The position numbers and the translations under genes are program-made. The notes below the pieces were generated by a model that ran no database searches, was not told the origin of the DNA, and saw only the letters and a program-made list of their open reading frames with translations. DNA of 62,517 nucleotides, taken from assembly GCA_009837085.1 (NCBI GenBank), contig VXUF01000074.1, positions 1-62,517 on the forward strand, in the 5' to 3' direction. Below are positions 25,893 through 34,423 of the stretch, piece by piece (position 1 is the stretch's first letter; each line of letters starts with the position of its first letter). This stretch comes from Holophagales bacterium. Its GTDB lineage: Bacteria > Acidobacteriota > Thermoanaerobaculia > Multivoradales > Multivoraceae.

Positions 25893-26665
25893 CGCGCACA
25901 CCGATCATCGCCGGCAACTGGAAGATGAACCTGCTCCGCGCGGACGTTGCGGCCTACGCCGAGGCTCTCGCGGCCGCGGGCCCGCCCGAGGCGCCGGTCG
26001 ACGTCGTCCTGTTCCCGACGCCCGTCTACGTCGGACTCGCGGCCACGGCGATGCCCGGCTGGGCCGCCGTCGGCGCCCAGGACGTCCACGCCGAGGACGG
26101 CGGTGCCTACACCGGCGACGTCGCCGCCGCGCAGATCGTCGATGCCGGCGCTTCGTGGGCCCTGGCCGGCCACTCCGAGCGGCGCCAGTACCACGGCGAA
26201 TCGAACGACGACGTGGCGCACAAGGCCCGGCGGGCCCTCGGCGCCGGTCTGTTCCCGGTCGTCTGCGTGGGCGAAACGCTGGAACAGAGGGAGCGAGACG
26301 AGACCGAGGCGGTCCTCGACGCCCAGTTGGGAGCCGTCCTGGAAGTGCTGGCCGCGGCCGACGGCGCCGGAGTCGGCGCCGTGGTCGCCTACGAACCGGT
26401 GTGGGCGATCGGCACCGGTCTCAGCGCCTCGCCCGAGATCGCCGCCTCCGTTCACGGCCACCTGCGGGCCCGGCTGAACGGCCACCAGGCCGGACTCGGC
26501 GACTCGACCAGGATCCTCTACGGCGGCTCGGTGAACGCCGAAAACTGCCGCGATCTGATCGGCCGAGCCGACATCGACGGCTTTCTCATTGGCGGCGCAA
26601 GTCTTGATCCTGCCTCGTTCCTGCGTATCATTCGTCTTTCCACGGGTTCCGCCGGTGGCTCCTGA
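25889..26665 (+). CDS. tpiA: Triosephosphate isomerase
   Basis: 258 residues from an ATG that overlaps the pgk stop (ATGA) and is preceded by GGAGGAAG inside pgk. Catalytic motifs GNWKMN, AGHSERRQY and YEPVWAIGTG are intact, and the phosphate-binding YGGSVN and GGASL loops are near the end. It interconverts dihydroxyacetone phosphate and glyceraldehyde 3-phosphate. Overlap indicates coupled translation with pgk. Confidence 0.97.
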   Translation: MTRTPIIAGNWKMNLLRADVAAYAEALAAAGPPEAPVDVVLFPTPVYVGLAATAMPGWAAVGAQDVHAEDGGAYTGDVAAAQIVDAGASWALAGHSERRQYHGESNDDVAHKARRALGAGLFPVVCVGETLEQRERDETEAVLDAQLGAVLEVLAAADGAGVGAVVAYEPVWAIGTGLSASPEIAASVHGHLRARLNGHQAGLGDSTRILYGGSVNAENCRDLIGRADIDGFLIGGASLDPASFLRIIRLSTGSAGGS

Positions 26666-26720
26666 GCCCTGACGAACGGAGCCGTGCTCGCGCTGCGGAT
26701 ACTCCAGAGGGGAGATTGAC

Positions 26721-27116
26721 TTGATCTTCGTGCTGTATGCCGTCCACGTGACGGTTTCGCTGTTTCTGGTCCTCGTCGTCCTGCTGCAGCAGGGCAAGGG
26801 GGCCGACCTGTCCGTGTTCGGCGGCGGCGCGTCTCAAGCCGCCTTCGGCGCCCGCGGCGCGGCCACGCTTCTGCACAAGCTGACCGTCGGGTGCTTCGTC
26901 CTGTTCATCCTCACGACCCTCTCGATCGGCTTTCTGCAGAAGCAGGACACCTCATCGGTCATGAGTGGCGTCGGCTCCGTGATGGACGAAGTCCAGGCCA
27001 CCGAGCCGGCAGAGACCCCGGCTTCGACGGCGCCGGCCCAGGAAACCGAAGGCGCGCCGGCGGAAGGCGACTCGACCGATGCCGGAACCGGGTCCGAGAC
27101 CAACAACCAGGGTTAG
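26721..27116 (+). CDS. secG: Preprotein translocase subunit SecG
   Basis: 131 residues from a TTG with GAGGGGA upstream. Two membrane helices are separated by the conserved loop LQQGKGADLSVFGGGASQAAFG, the SecG signature. A Pro/Ala/Glu-rich acidic tail of about 50 residues follows. SecG aids SecYEG translocation in the inner membrane. It sits between tpiA and tRNA-Leu, a common genomic neighbourhood for secG. Confidence 0.94.
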   Translation: MIFVLYAVHVTVSLFLVLVVLLQQGKGADLSVFGGGASQAAFGARGAATLLHKLTVGCFVLFILTTLSIGFLQKQDTSSVMSGVGSVMDEVQATEPAETPASTAPAQETEGAPAEGDSTDAGTGSETNNQG

Positions 27117-27139
27117 ATCCAGCGGACGACGTGGCCAGA

Positions 27140-27224
27140 GCCGAAGTGGCGGAATTGGTAGACGCGCACGGTTGAGGGCCGTGTGGGGCAACCCGTGCCG
27201 GTTCGAGTCCGGCCTTCGGCACCA
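27140..27224 (+). tRNA. tRNA-Leu (anticodon GAG)
   Basis: GCCGAAG pairs with CTTCGGC, discriminator A, and CCA is encoded. The anticodon arm is CACGG-TTGAGGG-CCGTG, giving GAG. A class II variable arm (TGGGG..CCC) is present. Confidence 0.96.
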
Positions 27225-27253
27225 CCCTCCAAGCAACACCCGCCGCGACGTGA

Positions 27254-27285
27254 CCGGCGCGGCCAGCCTCCGGCCGAGGCGCCGG
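27254..27285. terminator. Possible bidirectional terminator hairpin
   Basis: CCGGCGC-GGCC, loop, GGCC-GA-GGCGCCGG forms a long stem with one bulge in the gap between tRNA-Leu and the convergent cyclophilin gene. There is no U-tract. Confidence 0.4.
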
Positions 27286-27287
27286 CC

Positions 27288-27866
27288 CTACTGCCGCTTG
27301 ACGCTCTTGATGACGATGGTCTCGACGGGCTGAGCCTCGCTCAACTGACCGGGCCGGTTGACCTCGACGGTCGCGATGGCGTCGACCACCTCCATGCCCT
27401 CGACAACCTTGCCGAACACCGCGTAGCCGCCACCGTAGGAGTCCAGGCTCTCGTTGTCCGCATGGTTGATGAAGAACTGCGCGGTCGCGGAGTGCAGCTC
27501 CTGGGTCCGGGCCATGGCGACCGATCCGCGCACGTTCGAAAGACCGTTGCCCGCTTCGTTCTGAATCGGCGGGCGCGTGATCTTCTTCTGAAGATCCGAC
27601 GTGAAGCCGCCGCCCTGGATCATGAAGTCCTCGATCGTCCGGTGGAAGATCGTCCCGTCGTACCATCCGCGGTCCACGTAATCGAGGAAGTTCTCAACCG
27701 TGATCGGCGCCTTCTCCGGGTTCAGTTCCAGCACGATCGTGCCGTGGCTCGTTTCGAGGGCTACCCTCGGGGGACTGTCCTGGCCGAAGCTCGGCGCGGC
27801 CAGCAAGACGGTGGAAGCGGCGTAGATCAAGAAACGACTCCAGGGTCCGGTTTGTGAACTGTGCAT
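27288..27866 (-). CDS. ppiA: Secreted cyclophilin-type peptidyl-prolyl isomerase
   Basis: 192 residues, with GGAG 11 bases before the ATG. The N-terminal signal (FLIYAASTVLLAAPSFGQ) directs it to the periplasm. The cyclophilin core shows TVENFLDYVDRGWYDGTIFHR, FMIQGGGF, MART-containing GSVAMARTQELHSATAQFFIN and YAVFGKVVEGMEVV. It catalyses proline cis-trans isomerisation of exported proteins. Confidence 0.92.
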   Translation of the reverse strand: MHSSQTGPWSRFLIYAASTVLLAAPSFGQDSPPRVALETSHGTIVLELNPEKAPITVENFLDYVDRGWYDGTIFHRTIEDFMIQGGGFTSDLQKKITRPPIQNEAGNGLSNVRGSVAMARTQELHSATAQFFINHADNESLDSYGGGYAVFGKVVEGMEVVDAIATVEVNRPGQLSEAQPVETIVIKSVKRQ

Positions 27867-27883
27867 CTGGTCGATCTCCAGAG

Positions 27884-28702
27884 ATGAAACCGCCCGGGCC
27901 GGATGCCGCGGGCGCGAAGCGCGGGCGGCCCGAGAGCTTGCGCCGCGGGACGCAGCGTAGCAAGTCTGCGGCGGAAGTTCCCGGGCGAGGACGGGATGGG
28001 CCGAAACACCGAGCCCGCGAGGGGTTTCGGGGCGCTAGCAGCCGGATCGTCGGCGTCGTCCTGGCCGGCGGCGAAGGACGCAGGTTGGGGGGCAACAAGG
28101 CCGTCCTCCGTCTCCCCAGGTCGCGATCCGGTGAGCCGGGGCCGACGCTCGTCGACTGGGCGGTCACCCGGCTTGCCGCTGTCGCCGCGGTCGAGGAGAT
28201 CGTCGTCGCCGCCGGTGACTTCGGCGCCGAAGTCGGTTCGGTCGACCGCGGCCTCGGTGTCTCGGTAGCGCCGGACGGACCCGGCTCGGGCCCTGCGGCC
28301 GGGGTGTTGGGGGCGGCCCGCTCCCGGCCGGGGCATCGCCTGCTGGTCCTGGCCTGCGACCTGCCGTTGGTACCGGTCGGCCTGCTCAGCAATCTCGCCG
28401 CGTCGGACGCCGAACTGGCACCGGCCGCTGAGGACCCCGGCAACCCACGATCCATGAACCCGACCTGCGCGCTGTGGACGCCGCCCGCCCTCAAACGGCT
28501 GGCGGTGCGGATCGAAGAGGGCGACAACCGTCTCTATCCTCTCACCCGATGCGCCGCCTTGCGGATCGGGCCGGTCGACGCGGGCCGGTTCGGAGACCCC
28601 GAGGACGTCCTGCTGAACGTGAACACGGCCGCCGACTGGGAGCGGGCCCGCCGGCTGGTCGAGCGGGAGTCAGGCCGGCGAAGCCGGTGCGCCGGCCGCT
28701 GA
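27884..28702 (+). CDS. mobA: Molybdenum cofactor guanylyltransferase
   Basis: 272 residues if the ATG at 27884 is used. The conserved part starts only about 55 residues in at IVGVVLAGGEGRRLGGNKA, and no good ribosome site is seen, so the true start is uncertain (a TTG at 27938 is another option). LAGGEGRRLGG with NKA is the GTP-binding motif, and ACDLPLVPVGLL holds the metal-binding Asp. It attaches GMP to molybdopterin. No other moco gene is in the window. The 3' end overlaps the convergent DUF971 gene by 33 bases. Confidence 0.8.
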   Translation: MKPPGPDAAGAKRGRPESLRRGTQRSKSAAEVPGRGRDGPKHRAREGFRGASSRIVGVVLAGGEGRRLGGNKAVLRLPRSRSGEPGPTLVDWAVTRLAAVAAVEEIVVAAGDFGAEVGSVDRGLGVSVAPDGPGSGPAAGVLGAARSRPGHRLLVLACDLPLVPVGLLSNLAASDAELAPAAEDPGNPRSMNPTCALWTPPALKRLAVRIEEGDNRLYPLTRCAALRIGPVDAGRFGDPEDVLLNVNTAADWERARRLVERESGRRSRCAGR

Positions 28703-29014
28703 TCGCCGCTCGCGGCACTCCTCGCAGGGGCAGAGGCTCCGCAGGAAGTCGAAGCGGTAGATGCCGGTCCAGTGCCCGTCCGACCAGGCGATGCTGAGCG
28801 CGTAGTTGCCGACCTGGGAAACCGTCTGCGCGGTCACCGGCCGCGGCGGCGGCTGAAAGCGGATCGGGCCGGCATTGTGGCCCTGGCACATGGCGCAGGG
28901 GCAGTAGCCGCGCAGGACGTCGTACTCGTAGTCGCTCTCGTGGCCGTCCTGCCAGCGCACGCGCAGCAGGCGCGCCCCGTGGTCCCGGCGGACTTCGGTG
29001 GGCCAGGCGGTCAT
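28670..29014 (-). CDS. DUF971 family protein
   Basis: 114 residues. It matches the DUF971 domain (the N-terminal zinc-binding domain of gamma-butyrobetaine hydroxylases): VRWQDGHESDYEYDVLRGYCPCAMCQGH, then GNYALSIAWSDGHWTGIYRFDFLRSLCPCEECR. Two CPCxxC clusters probably bind zinc. The standalone form has been linked to iron-sulfur or redox contexts, but no role is proven. One base separates it from the upstream YidD-like gene. Confidence 0.85.
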   Translation of the reverse strand: MTAWPTEVRRDHGARLLRVRWQDGHESDYEYDVLRGYCPCAMCQGHNAGPIRFQPPPRPVTAQTVSQVGNYALSIAWSDGHWTGIYRFDFLRSLCPCEECRERRSAAGAPASPA

Positions 29015-29015
29015 G

Positions 29016-29393
29016 TCAATCGGAAGCCGGCCGGAGGGCCGGCGCGCCGGCAGCCGCTGCCACGGTCGGCAGATCTACCGTGCCGGCCGGCGTCCAGGGG
29101 CCGCAGCGGACAAGCCGGGCCATGCTGCGCAGGGCGCCCGCCGCCAGGCCGCGGCTGCGTATCGTCTCCCGTGCGTACTCGCTGCACGTGGGCTCGAAGC
29201 GACAGCGGACACCCGCGCGCGAGAGCAGTGGCGAAACGGTCGCCTGGTAGGCGCCGATCAGTGCGTCGGCGCCACGCGCCGAGAGCTGGTTCTCCGGCGG
29301 CCTCGCCATGTCGAACGCAGCGATGGCAACCAGGGCCAAGCCAACGAACAAGAGCACCCGAAAGGTCGCCGCTTTCCGGCGCGTCTTTCCCAC
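29016..29393 (-). CDS. YidD-like membrane protein (second copy)
   Basis: 125 residues from a GTG at 29393, which gives a membrane segment (RVLLFVGLALVAIAAF); an ATG at 29309 would give 97 residues without it. The YidD signature is clear: LIGAYQATVSPLLS, RCRFEPTCSEYARETI and RSMARLVRCGPW. Classic YidD is encoded beside rnpA/yidC and helps membrane insertion; that copy is present at 57659-57913. This paralogue has an extra N-terminal helix. Its start abuts repeat copy 5. Confidence 0.75.
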   Translation of the reverse strand: MGKTRRKAATFRVLLFVGLALVAIAAFDMARPPENQLSARGADALIGAYQATVSPLLSRAGVRCRFEPTCSEYARETIRSRGLAAGALRSMARLVRCGPWTPAGTVDLPTVAAAAGAPALRPASD

Positions 29394-29395
29394 AA

Positions 29396-29425
29396 GCCGG
29401 CGAGGACGCCGGCGCACCCAGTGTG
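29396..29425 (+). repeat. Dispersed GCCGGCG..ACCCAGTGTG repeat, copy 5
   Basis: GCCGGCGAGGACGCCGGCGC followed by ACCCAGTGTG. It lies directly upstream of the YidD-like gene (minus strand) and downstream of the DUF4870 gene. Confidence 0.85.
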
Positions 29426-29446
29426 AGGCCGGTTCCCGGGCTCGAG

Positions 29447-29842
29447 TCAGAAGCGCTCGACCAGTGGTGTCAACACCGGTATCTGAAGGCGCCCGCCGTT
29501 GACCCCACGCACGATGCAGGCGATCCGCACCAGGACGAAGGCGACGAACAACATGAAGATGAACGGCGCCAGGAAGCAGCCGATGCCGCCGGTCGCGAAC
29601 AGGGCGATCTGGAGGACGACCCACAACATGAACTCCGCGGCCATCAGGACCAGGCCGTGCTTGGCGTGCCAGCGGACCTCTTCGTCCCGTTCCTCGATGA
29701 GCAGAGGGACCAGGACCAGGACCCAAAGATAGGCGAGGACCACCATCAGATTCCGGTTCGAGGAGGAACCGTCCGAAGCGGGCGGCTCCGGCGGCGCGGG
29801 TGGCTCGGGCGGTGCGGGCGGGGGCGTTTCCGGTTCTGTCAT
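29447..29842 (-). CDS. DUF4870 membrane protein (Tic20-like)
   Basis: 131 residues. A Pro-rich cytosolic N-terminus (PPPAPPEPPAPPEPPASD) is followed by three hydrophobic helices. Between helices 1 and 2 is EERDEEVRWHAKHGLVLM, the charged loop typical of DUF4870/Tic20-like proteins. Function is unknown. Its start overlaps the bshA stop by 4 bases. Confidence 0.78.
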   Translation of the reverse strand: MTEPETPPPAPPEPPAPPEPPASDGSSSNRNLMVVLAYLWVLVLVPLLIEERDEEVRWHAKHGLVLMAAEFMLWVVLQIALFATGGIGCFLAPFIFMLFVAFVLVRIACIVRGVNGGRLQIPVLTPLVERF

Positions 29843-31017
29843 GCCTCTACCTTCTCAAGGAGCGGACTGTCCTCGGATGCGGCCGCTCGGCCAATAGTCA
29901 GTGTAGCGCGATACAACTCCCGGTACCGAGCGACGATCCGGCGACGGTCGAAGCGCGAACGCGCCCACTTGCGGCCGTGCACCGCGAAGGCCTGCCGTCG
30001 TGCGGGGTCGCGCAGGAGGGCAACGCAGCTAGCCGCCAGTGCTTCGACATCACCGACCGGGCAGAGCAGTCCGTTGCGGTTCTCGCAGACCACTTCGGGC
30101 ACACCCCCGGTACGGGTCGCCACGACCGGCACACCGAGAGCCAGGGCCTCGAGCGACGCCAGGCCGAAGCTCTCGCTCTCCGAAGCGGAGAGGAACAGGT
30201 CGCCCTGCTCCAGGATCGGTTCCACGTGGGTCTGGTTGCCGAGGAAGGTCACGTGGTCCCCGATCCCCAGTTCGCGGCACCGGCGCTCGGCGCCGGCCCG
30301 CTCCGGACCATCCCCGACCATGCACAAGCGCGCGGGTATCTCGCGCAGCACCAACGCGAACGCCGCGATGACGTCCGCCGCCCGCTTGACCGGACGGAAG
30401 TTCGAAACGTGGACGACCAGCCCGGACTCGGCGGCCGACGCGGGCTCTCGGCGGCGGCCGGCGGCGGCCGGCGGAACGAAGTTGGGAATCACGTCGACCG
30501 GTTCGTCGAGGGAGAAACGCTCCGTCGCCTCGCGCGCCAGGGCCTCGGACGGCGCCGTGACGCGATCGCTGCTTCGCAGCGCCCAGCCGACGATGTCCCG
30601 ATAGCTGGGGCGCGCGCCCACCAGGGTCACGTCCGTGCCGTGGACCGTGGTCACGATCGGGCACGGCGGTCGATCGCCTACGCCTTCCGCGAGCAGCCGC
30701 CTGGCCAGCAGCGCGGCCACGGCATGCGGCGCGGCGTAGTGGGCGTGCAGGACGTCGAGGCGGGCGGACGCGGCGACCTCGGCCAGGCGGTTGGCCAGGG
30801 CCAGGGTCTGCAGCGGCCGATCGAACAGGCCGTACTCCTGGATTTCCGATCCGTCGACGCGGTGAAAGTGGACGTTCGCCCGTTCGCCGAGGCGCGGGGG
30901 CCTGTCCGAACTGACGACATGGACGACATCGCCTCCCTCGGCCAGCGCGAGAGCCAGCTCCGAGGCGACCACACCGGAGCCGCCGAAGCTGGGAAGGCAG
31001 CAGATTCCAATCCGCAT
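29839..31017 (-). CDS. bshA: N-acetyl-alpha-D-glucosaminyl L-malate synthase (bacillithiol step 1)
   Basis: 392 residues, a GT4-type glycosyltransferase with the BshA hallmarks MRIGICCLPSFGGSGVVASE, VLHAHYAAPHAVAA, TTVHGTDVTLVGARPSYR and VIPNFVPP. The donor-binding motif ASESESFGLASLEALALGVP is in the C-terminal domain. BshA joins UDP-GlcNAc and L-malate, the first step to bacillithiol. bshC lies 11 bases upstream, supporting the assignment. bshB, the deacetylase, is not in the window. Confidence 0.93.
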   Translation of the reverse strand: MRIGICCLPSFGGSGVVASELALALAEGGDVVHVVSSDRPPRLGERANVHFHRVDGSEIQEYGLFDRPLQTLALANRLAEVAASARLDVLHAHYAAPHAVAALLARRLLAEGVGDRPPCPIVTTVHGTDVTLVGARPSYRDIVGWALRSSDRVTAPSEALAREATERFSLDEPVDVIPNFVPPAAAGRRREPASAAESGLVVHVSNFRPVKRAADVIAAFALVLREIPARLCMVGDGPERAGAERRCRELGIGDHVTFLGNQTHVEPILEQGDLFLSASESESFGLASLEALALGVPVVATRTGGVPEVVCENRNGLLCPVGDVEALAASCVALLRDPARRQAFAVHGRKWARSRFDRRRIVARYRELYRATLTIGRAAASEDSPLLEKVEA

Positions 31018-31028
31018 CGGATCCTCTT

Positions 31029-32720
31029 CTACGCGGGCGGACGAATGCCGGTTTCGTTCGCTGCCGCTGTTTCGTCGGCGGCCGGGCGGGCGCGGCCCAG
31101 CGACAGGGGTTGTAGGCGCCGCGGATCCCTGTCGATCGACCCGAGTTCCCGCACCAGGGCGCGACCGTACGACGCCAGGCAGTGAAGGGAGGTGAACTCC
31201 CGCTCCTGGAGCTTGCCGTTCGGCAGGCAGTGCGCGCGCAGCCTAATGACACGCCCGCGCAGCACCTCGTCGCGGCGCGCGGCCGCGGCGACGACGCGCC
31301 GTTCGAAGAGCGCGAAGGTCCGTTTCAGGTTCGCCCCGGTCTTCTGCAACGCGGTTCCCAGGGACTCATCCACCGACGTCTGCCCCGCCGCCAGATCGTC
31401 GATTGCCGCTTCCAGCTTCTCGCCGGCGGCGCCGAGGAAGTCGAGGTCGAGGCGGGAGGCGAGGAGCTCGTCGAGCTCATCGGGCCGGGAGAGCACGGCC
31501 GCCAGGTCGATTCCCTCCGCCTCCAGTCCGTCCAGCCAGCGGCGCTCGCGAGCGCCAAGCAGGACGACCTGGGGACGCAGCACGATCGCCGGGGCCGGCA
31601 CGTCGACTTCGCCGTAGAGAGAGCGCGCCTGGGTCATATAGGCGAGTTCACCCGGGCCGAGGATCTGAAGCGCCGTGCCGAACACCGCGTCCTGGACCAC
31701 GGGGCGAGCCAGTACGCCCGGGCTGAGGGACTGCGGCTGCCGGTCGAGGCCTTCGAGCAGCGCGCCGACCTCGCCGGCGCCGCCGCCGCGCAACCGGTAA
31801 CCGCCGTTTCCCGTCCACACCACCCGCCGCCGTTCGCCGGCATCGTCGATCAGAAACAGGGGCGCTTCGCCCTGGCGCGACCGGACCTGCAGCCGGACTC
31901 CGCGCTGCTCCAGTTCAGCCGCCGCCGACGCGAGAGCCCCGTCGACCTCGCGGCGGCGTTCGATCAGCCGCCGCAGCACCGGAACCGACGCCTCTTTCAG
32001 AGCCGGAAGCTGCGAGTCGACGAGCAGCGGGCAGCGATCGCCGAGGAACCGCACCATGAGCCGCGCGAAGGACTCCGTGAAGCAGCGATCCGGATCCAGG
32101 TCGTTCCGGCAGTCGTCCAGCCAGCGACGGTAGTCCTCGTTCGGCGCCGCGTCGCGGACCCTGGCCAGCAGCGCCGCGGCTTCGGGTCCGAGGTGGCGGC
32201 CGCCCACCGGAACGAGAGGCTCCGGGTCCTCGCCCAGGGTGAGCGGCTCCGGGCCCGCGGGCGGAAAGAAGGCGCGGGCCACCTCGGCGTAGTCGTGGTC
32301 CTCGGACGCCATCCAGAACAGCGGCACGGCGCGCCGGCCGCGCCGAGTCAGCGCCTCGGCCCACCGGACGCAGGCCGCCGCCTTGGTCAGCGTGAACAGC
32401 GGCCCCGCCGCCAGGCCGCATTGTTGACCCGTGATGACGACCAGGGTCGCCGGGTCGGCAAGGGCTTCGGCGAGGCCGGCGGCGCCCGGGTGGCCGTAGC
32501 GGGTGTTGGCCTCGGCAAGGGCCGCGGCGACCGCCTTTCGATTGGCCGCCGGGTCCTCCGGCGCCCTTACCTGATCCTCGTCGCCGGGCAGCACGAACCG
32601 CAGCGGCTCGAGCAGGTCGAGGTCCCGGCCGTCGAGGAAGCGTCGCGGCAGATCGCCGAGCAGCCCGCACGCGCAGAGGTCGGGGCCGCTCGAGGCGGCG
32701 CTGGATGGGCGATTCGACAC
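31029..32720 (-). CDS. bshC: Bacillithiol biosynthesis cysteine-adding enzyme
   Basis: 563 residues from a GTG at 32720, with AGGA about 12 bases upstream; the longer frame overlaps dusB and is rejected. BshC-type motifs are VVITGQQCGLAAGPLFTLTK, FWMASEDHDYAEVA, VVQDAVFGTALQILGPGELA and a long helical region around residues 430-500. BshC is thought to add cysteine to GlcN-malate, finishing bacillithiol. It is encoded immediately before bshA, so both probably form one operon with DUF4870. Confidence 0.92.
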   Translation of the reverse strand: MSNRPSSAASSGPDLCACGLLGDLPRRFLDGRDLDLLEPLRFVLPGDEDQVRAPEDPAANRKAVAAALAEANTRYGHPGAAGLAEALADPATLVVITGQQCGLAAGPLFTLTKAAACVRWAEALTRRGRRAVPLFWMASEDHDYAEVARAFFPPAGPEPLTLGEDPEPLVPVGGRHLGPEAAALLARVRDAAPNEDYRRWLDDCRNDLDPDRCFTESFARLMVRFLGDRCPLLVDSQLPALKEASVPVLRRLIERRREVDGALASAAAELEQRGVRLQVRSRQGEAPLFLIDDAGERRRVVWTGNGGYRLRGGGAGEVGALLEGLDRQPQSLSPGVLARPVVQDAVFGTALQILGPGELAYMTQARSLYGEVDVPAPAIVLRPQVVLLGARERRWLDGLEAEGIDLAAVLSRPDELDELLASRLDLDFLGAAGEKLEAAIDDLAAGQTSVDESLGTALQKTGANLKRTFALFERRVVAAAARRDEVLRGRVIRLRAHCLPNGKLQEREFTSLHCLASYGRALVRELGSIDRDPRRLQPLSLGRARPAADETAAANETGIRPPA

Positions 32721-32774
32721 GGCGGCAGATCCTACAGGCGTCGGGGCAGCGTCTCCGCCTTCACGGTGGAGGCG

Positions 32775-32780
32775 TAGAAT
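32775..32780 (+). promoter_or_regulatory. TAGAAT -10 box, 7 nt before GTG start
   Basis: TAGAAT is followed by seven bases and then the dusB GTG. No ribosome site lies between. The layout suggests a leaderless dusB transcript. Confidence 0.55.
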
Positions 32781-32787
32781 CGGCACC

Positions 32788-33819
32788 GTGACTGCGTCCT
32801 CGCCAGCGATGCCGCCGCTCGAGCCGATGGTCATCGGCCGGGGCGACCGCGCCGTGACGATCGATCCGCCCCTGTTCCTGGCGCCGATGGCCGGCGTGAC
32901 GGACCGGGACTTCCGGTTGATCGTCCGCCGCATCGGCGGCGTCGGCCTGGTGTCGATGGAGTTCATCTCCTCGCGGGCGATCGTCGACGGCAACCAGCGC
33001 ACGCGGGACCTCATGTACTTCGCCGAGGAGGAGCGGCCGCTGGCGATCCAGATCTACGGCTCGGACGCGGAGACGATGGCCGAAGCGGCCGAGGTCGTCG
33101 AAGAGCTCGGCCCCGACGTCTGCGACATCAACATGGGCTGTCCGGCCAACAAGGTGCTGAAGGGCTGCGCCGGCGCGGCCCTGATGGGCGACCTCGACCT
33201 CGCCGGCCGCATCATCCGGGAAGTGCGGAGCCGCATCCGGATTCCCCTTACCGTCAAGTTCCGGCTCGGTCTCAACCACACCGAGACCAACTACCTCGAC
33301 CTGGGGCGCCTCTGCGAAGACCTCGGCGTCGACGCCGTCACGATGCACGCGCGGACCGCGAAGCAGATGTTCCGCGGGGAGGCGGACTGGACCCACCTGG
33401 CCCGGCTCAGGGAGGCTCTCGCCATTCCGGTCATCGGCAACGGTGACATCACCACCCCCGAGGACGCCGAGCGACTGCTGCGGCAGACCGGCTGCGACGG
33501 CGTCATGGTAGGCCGCGGCGCGACCCGCAACCCGTGGATCTTCCATCAGATCCGGAGTCACCTGCTCGGCACGGAGGCGCCTGCGCCCACCCTGATCGAC
33601 CGGCGCGACCTGATCCTGGGCCATTTCCACATGGTGGCAGAACGGGAAGCCAACCGCTTCGCCTTGCACAAGCTGCGGAAATTCACCGGCTGGTACACCT
33701 ACGGACTACCTAACGGCAAACGTCTGCGCCAGCAGATCCAGCAACTCGACACGGTGGAAAAGTTCCTGGTCGCGGTCGAAGCCTTTTTCGACCAGCAGCT
33801 CGACGAGCTGGCCGCCTAG
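32788..33819 (+). CDS. dusB: tRNA-dihydrouridine synthase, DusB type
   Basis: 343 residues. Dus motifs are LAPMAGVTDRDFRLIVRRIG, INMGCPANKVLKGCAGAALM (with the catalytic Cys), VKFRLG, TMHARTAKQMFRGEADW and IGNGDITTPEDA, all on an FMN-binding barrel. A C-terminal helical tRNA-binding domain follows. The enzyme reduces uridines in the tRNA D-loop. Confidence 0.94.
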   Translation: MTASSPAMPPLEPMVIGRGDRAVTIDPPLFLAPMAGVTDRDFRLIVRRIGGVGLVSMEFISSRAIVDGNQRTRDLMYFAEEERPLAIQIYGSDAETMAEAAEVVEELGPDVCDINMGCPANKVLKGCAGAALMGDLDLAGRIIREVRSRIRIPLTVKFRLGLNHTETNYLDLGRLCEDLGVDAVTMHARTAKQMFRGEADWTHLARLREALAIPVIGNGDITTPEDAERLLRQTGCDGVMVGRGATRNPWIFHQIRSHLLGTEAPAPTLIDRRDLILGHFHMVAEREANRFALHKLRKFTGWYTYGLPNGKRLRQQIQQLDTVEKFLVAVEAFFDQQLDELAA

Positions 33820-33842
33820 GGCGCCACGCGGGCCGCCCCACC

Positions 33843-34328
33843 GTGGATCGACAGGTTGAAGTCGAGCTCGAGCTGACGCCCGACGAGGCGCTCGAGGCGC
33901 TCTCGGACGGCGCCGATGCCTGGAACGGAACCTGGCACCGACACGGCGGCGGCGGCCAGTTGACGCTGCCGGTGGCGGCCGGCATCCGCCATGGCGTCCT
34001 GCACGGCGAGGTCTCCGTCCAGCCCAGTGGCGAAGGAGTCCGCGTGACTTACCACGTGGAGCGCGCGGAGTATCAGACGAACGCCGGCGCGGTCCTCATC
34101 CTTGCCCTGGGCGCGCTGGGTGTTCTGGCCATGCTGGCCTGGCCCTTGCTGCCCGGAACGTCCCCGAACCTCGCCGGCAGCGGCTTCATCATGATCCTGC
34201 TCGCCTGGCTGGTCGTCGGTTCCAGGCTGAGGCACAGGAGCGCCGCGGACTTCCTGGCCAGCCTCGGGCCGCGGCCCGGCGAAACTCCTGCAGGCCCGTT
34301 CGCTCCGCGCCAGAAAGAAACCACCTAG
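33843..34328 (+). CDS. Membrane protein of unknown function
   Basis: 161 residues from a GTG. The first 80 residues are soluble and beta-rich with a Gly patch (HRHGGGGQLTLPVAAG). Two membrane helices follow (AVLILALGALGVLAMLAWPLL and FIMILLAWLVVG), then a short basic tail. I do not recognise a family. It follows dusB by 23 bases and ends at a strong hairpin. Confidence 0.6.
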   Translation: MDRQVEVELELTPDEALEALSDGADAWNGTWHRHGGGGQLTLPVAAGIRHGVLHGEVSVQPSGEGVRVTYHVERAEYQTNAGAVLILALGALGVLAMLAWPLLPGTSPNLAGSGFIMILLAWLVVGSRLRHRSAADFLASLGPRPGETPAGPFAPRQKETT

Positions 34329-34331
34329 TGA

Positions 34332-34351
34332 CCCGGGTCTTCTGACCCGGG
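34332..34351 (+). terminator. Hairpin terminator candidate
   Basis: CCCGGGTC-TTCT-GACCCGGG is a perfect 8-bp stem directly after the stop of the membrane protein gene, followed by CTCCTTCAC. Confidence 0.55.
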
Positions 34352-34423
34352 CTCCTTCACCCCGCAACCCTGATGGCCATGGTCATGACCATGGCCCGGA
34401 GACGTGATACCGTCGCCGGCACC

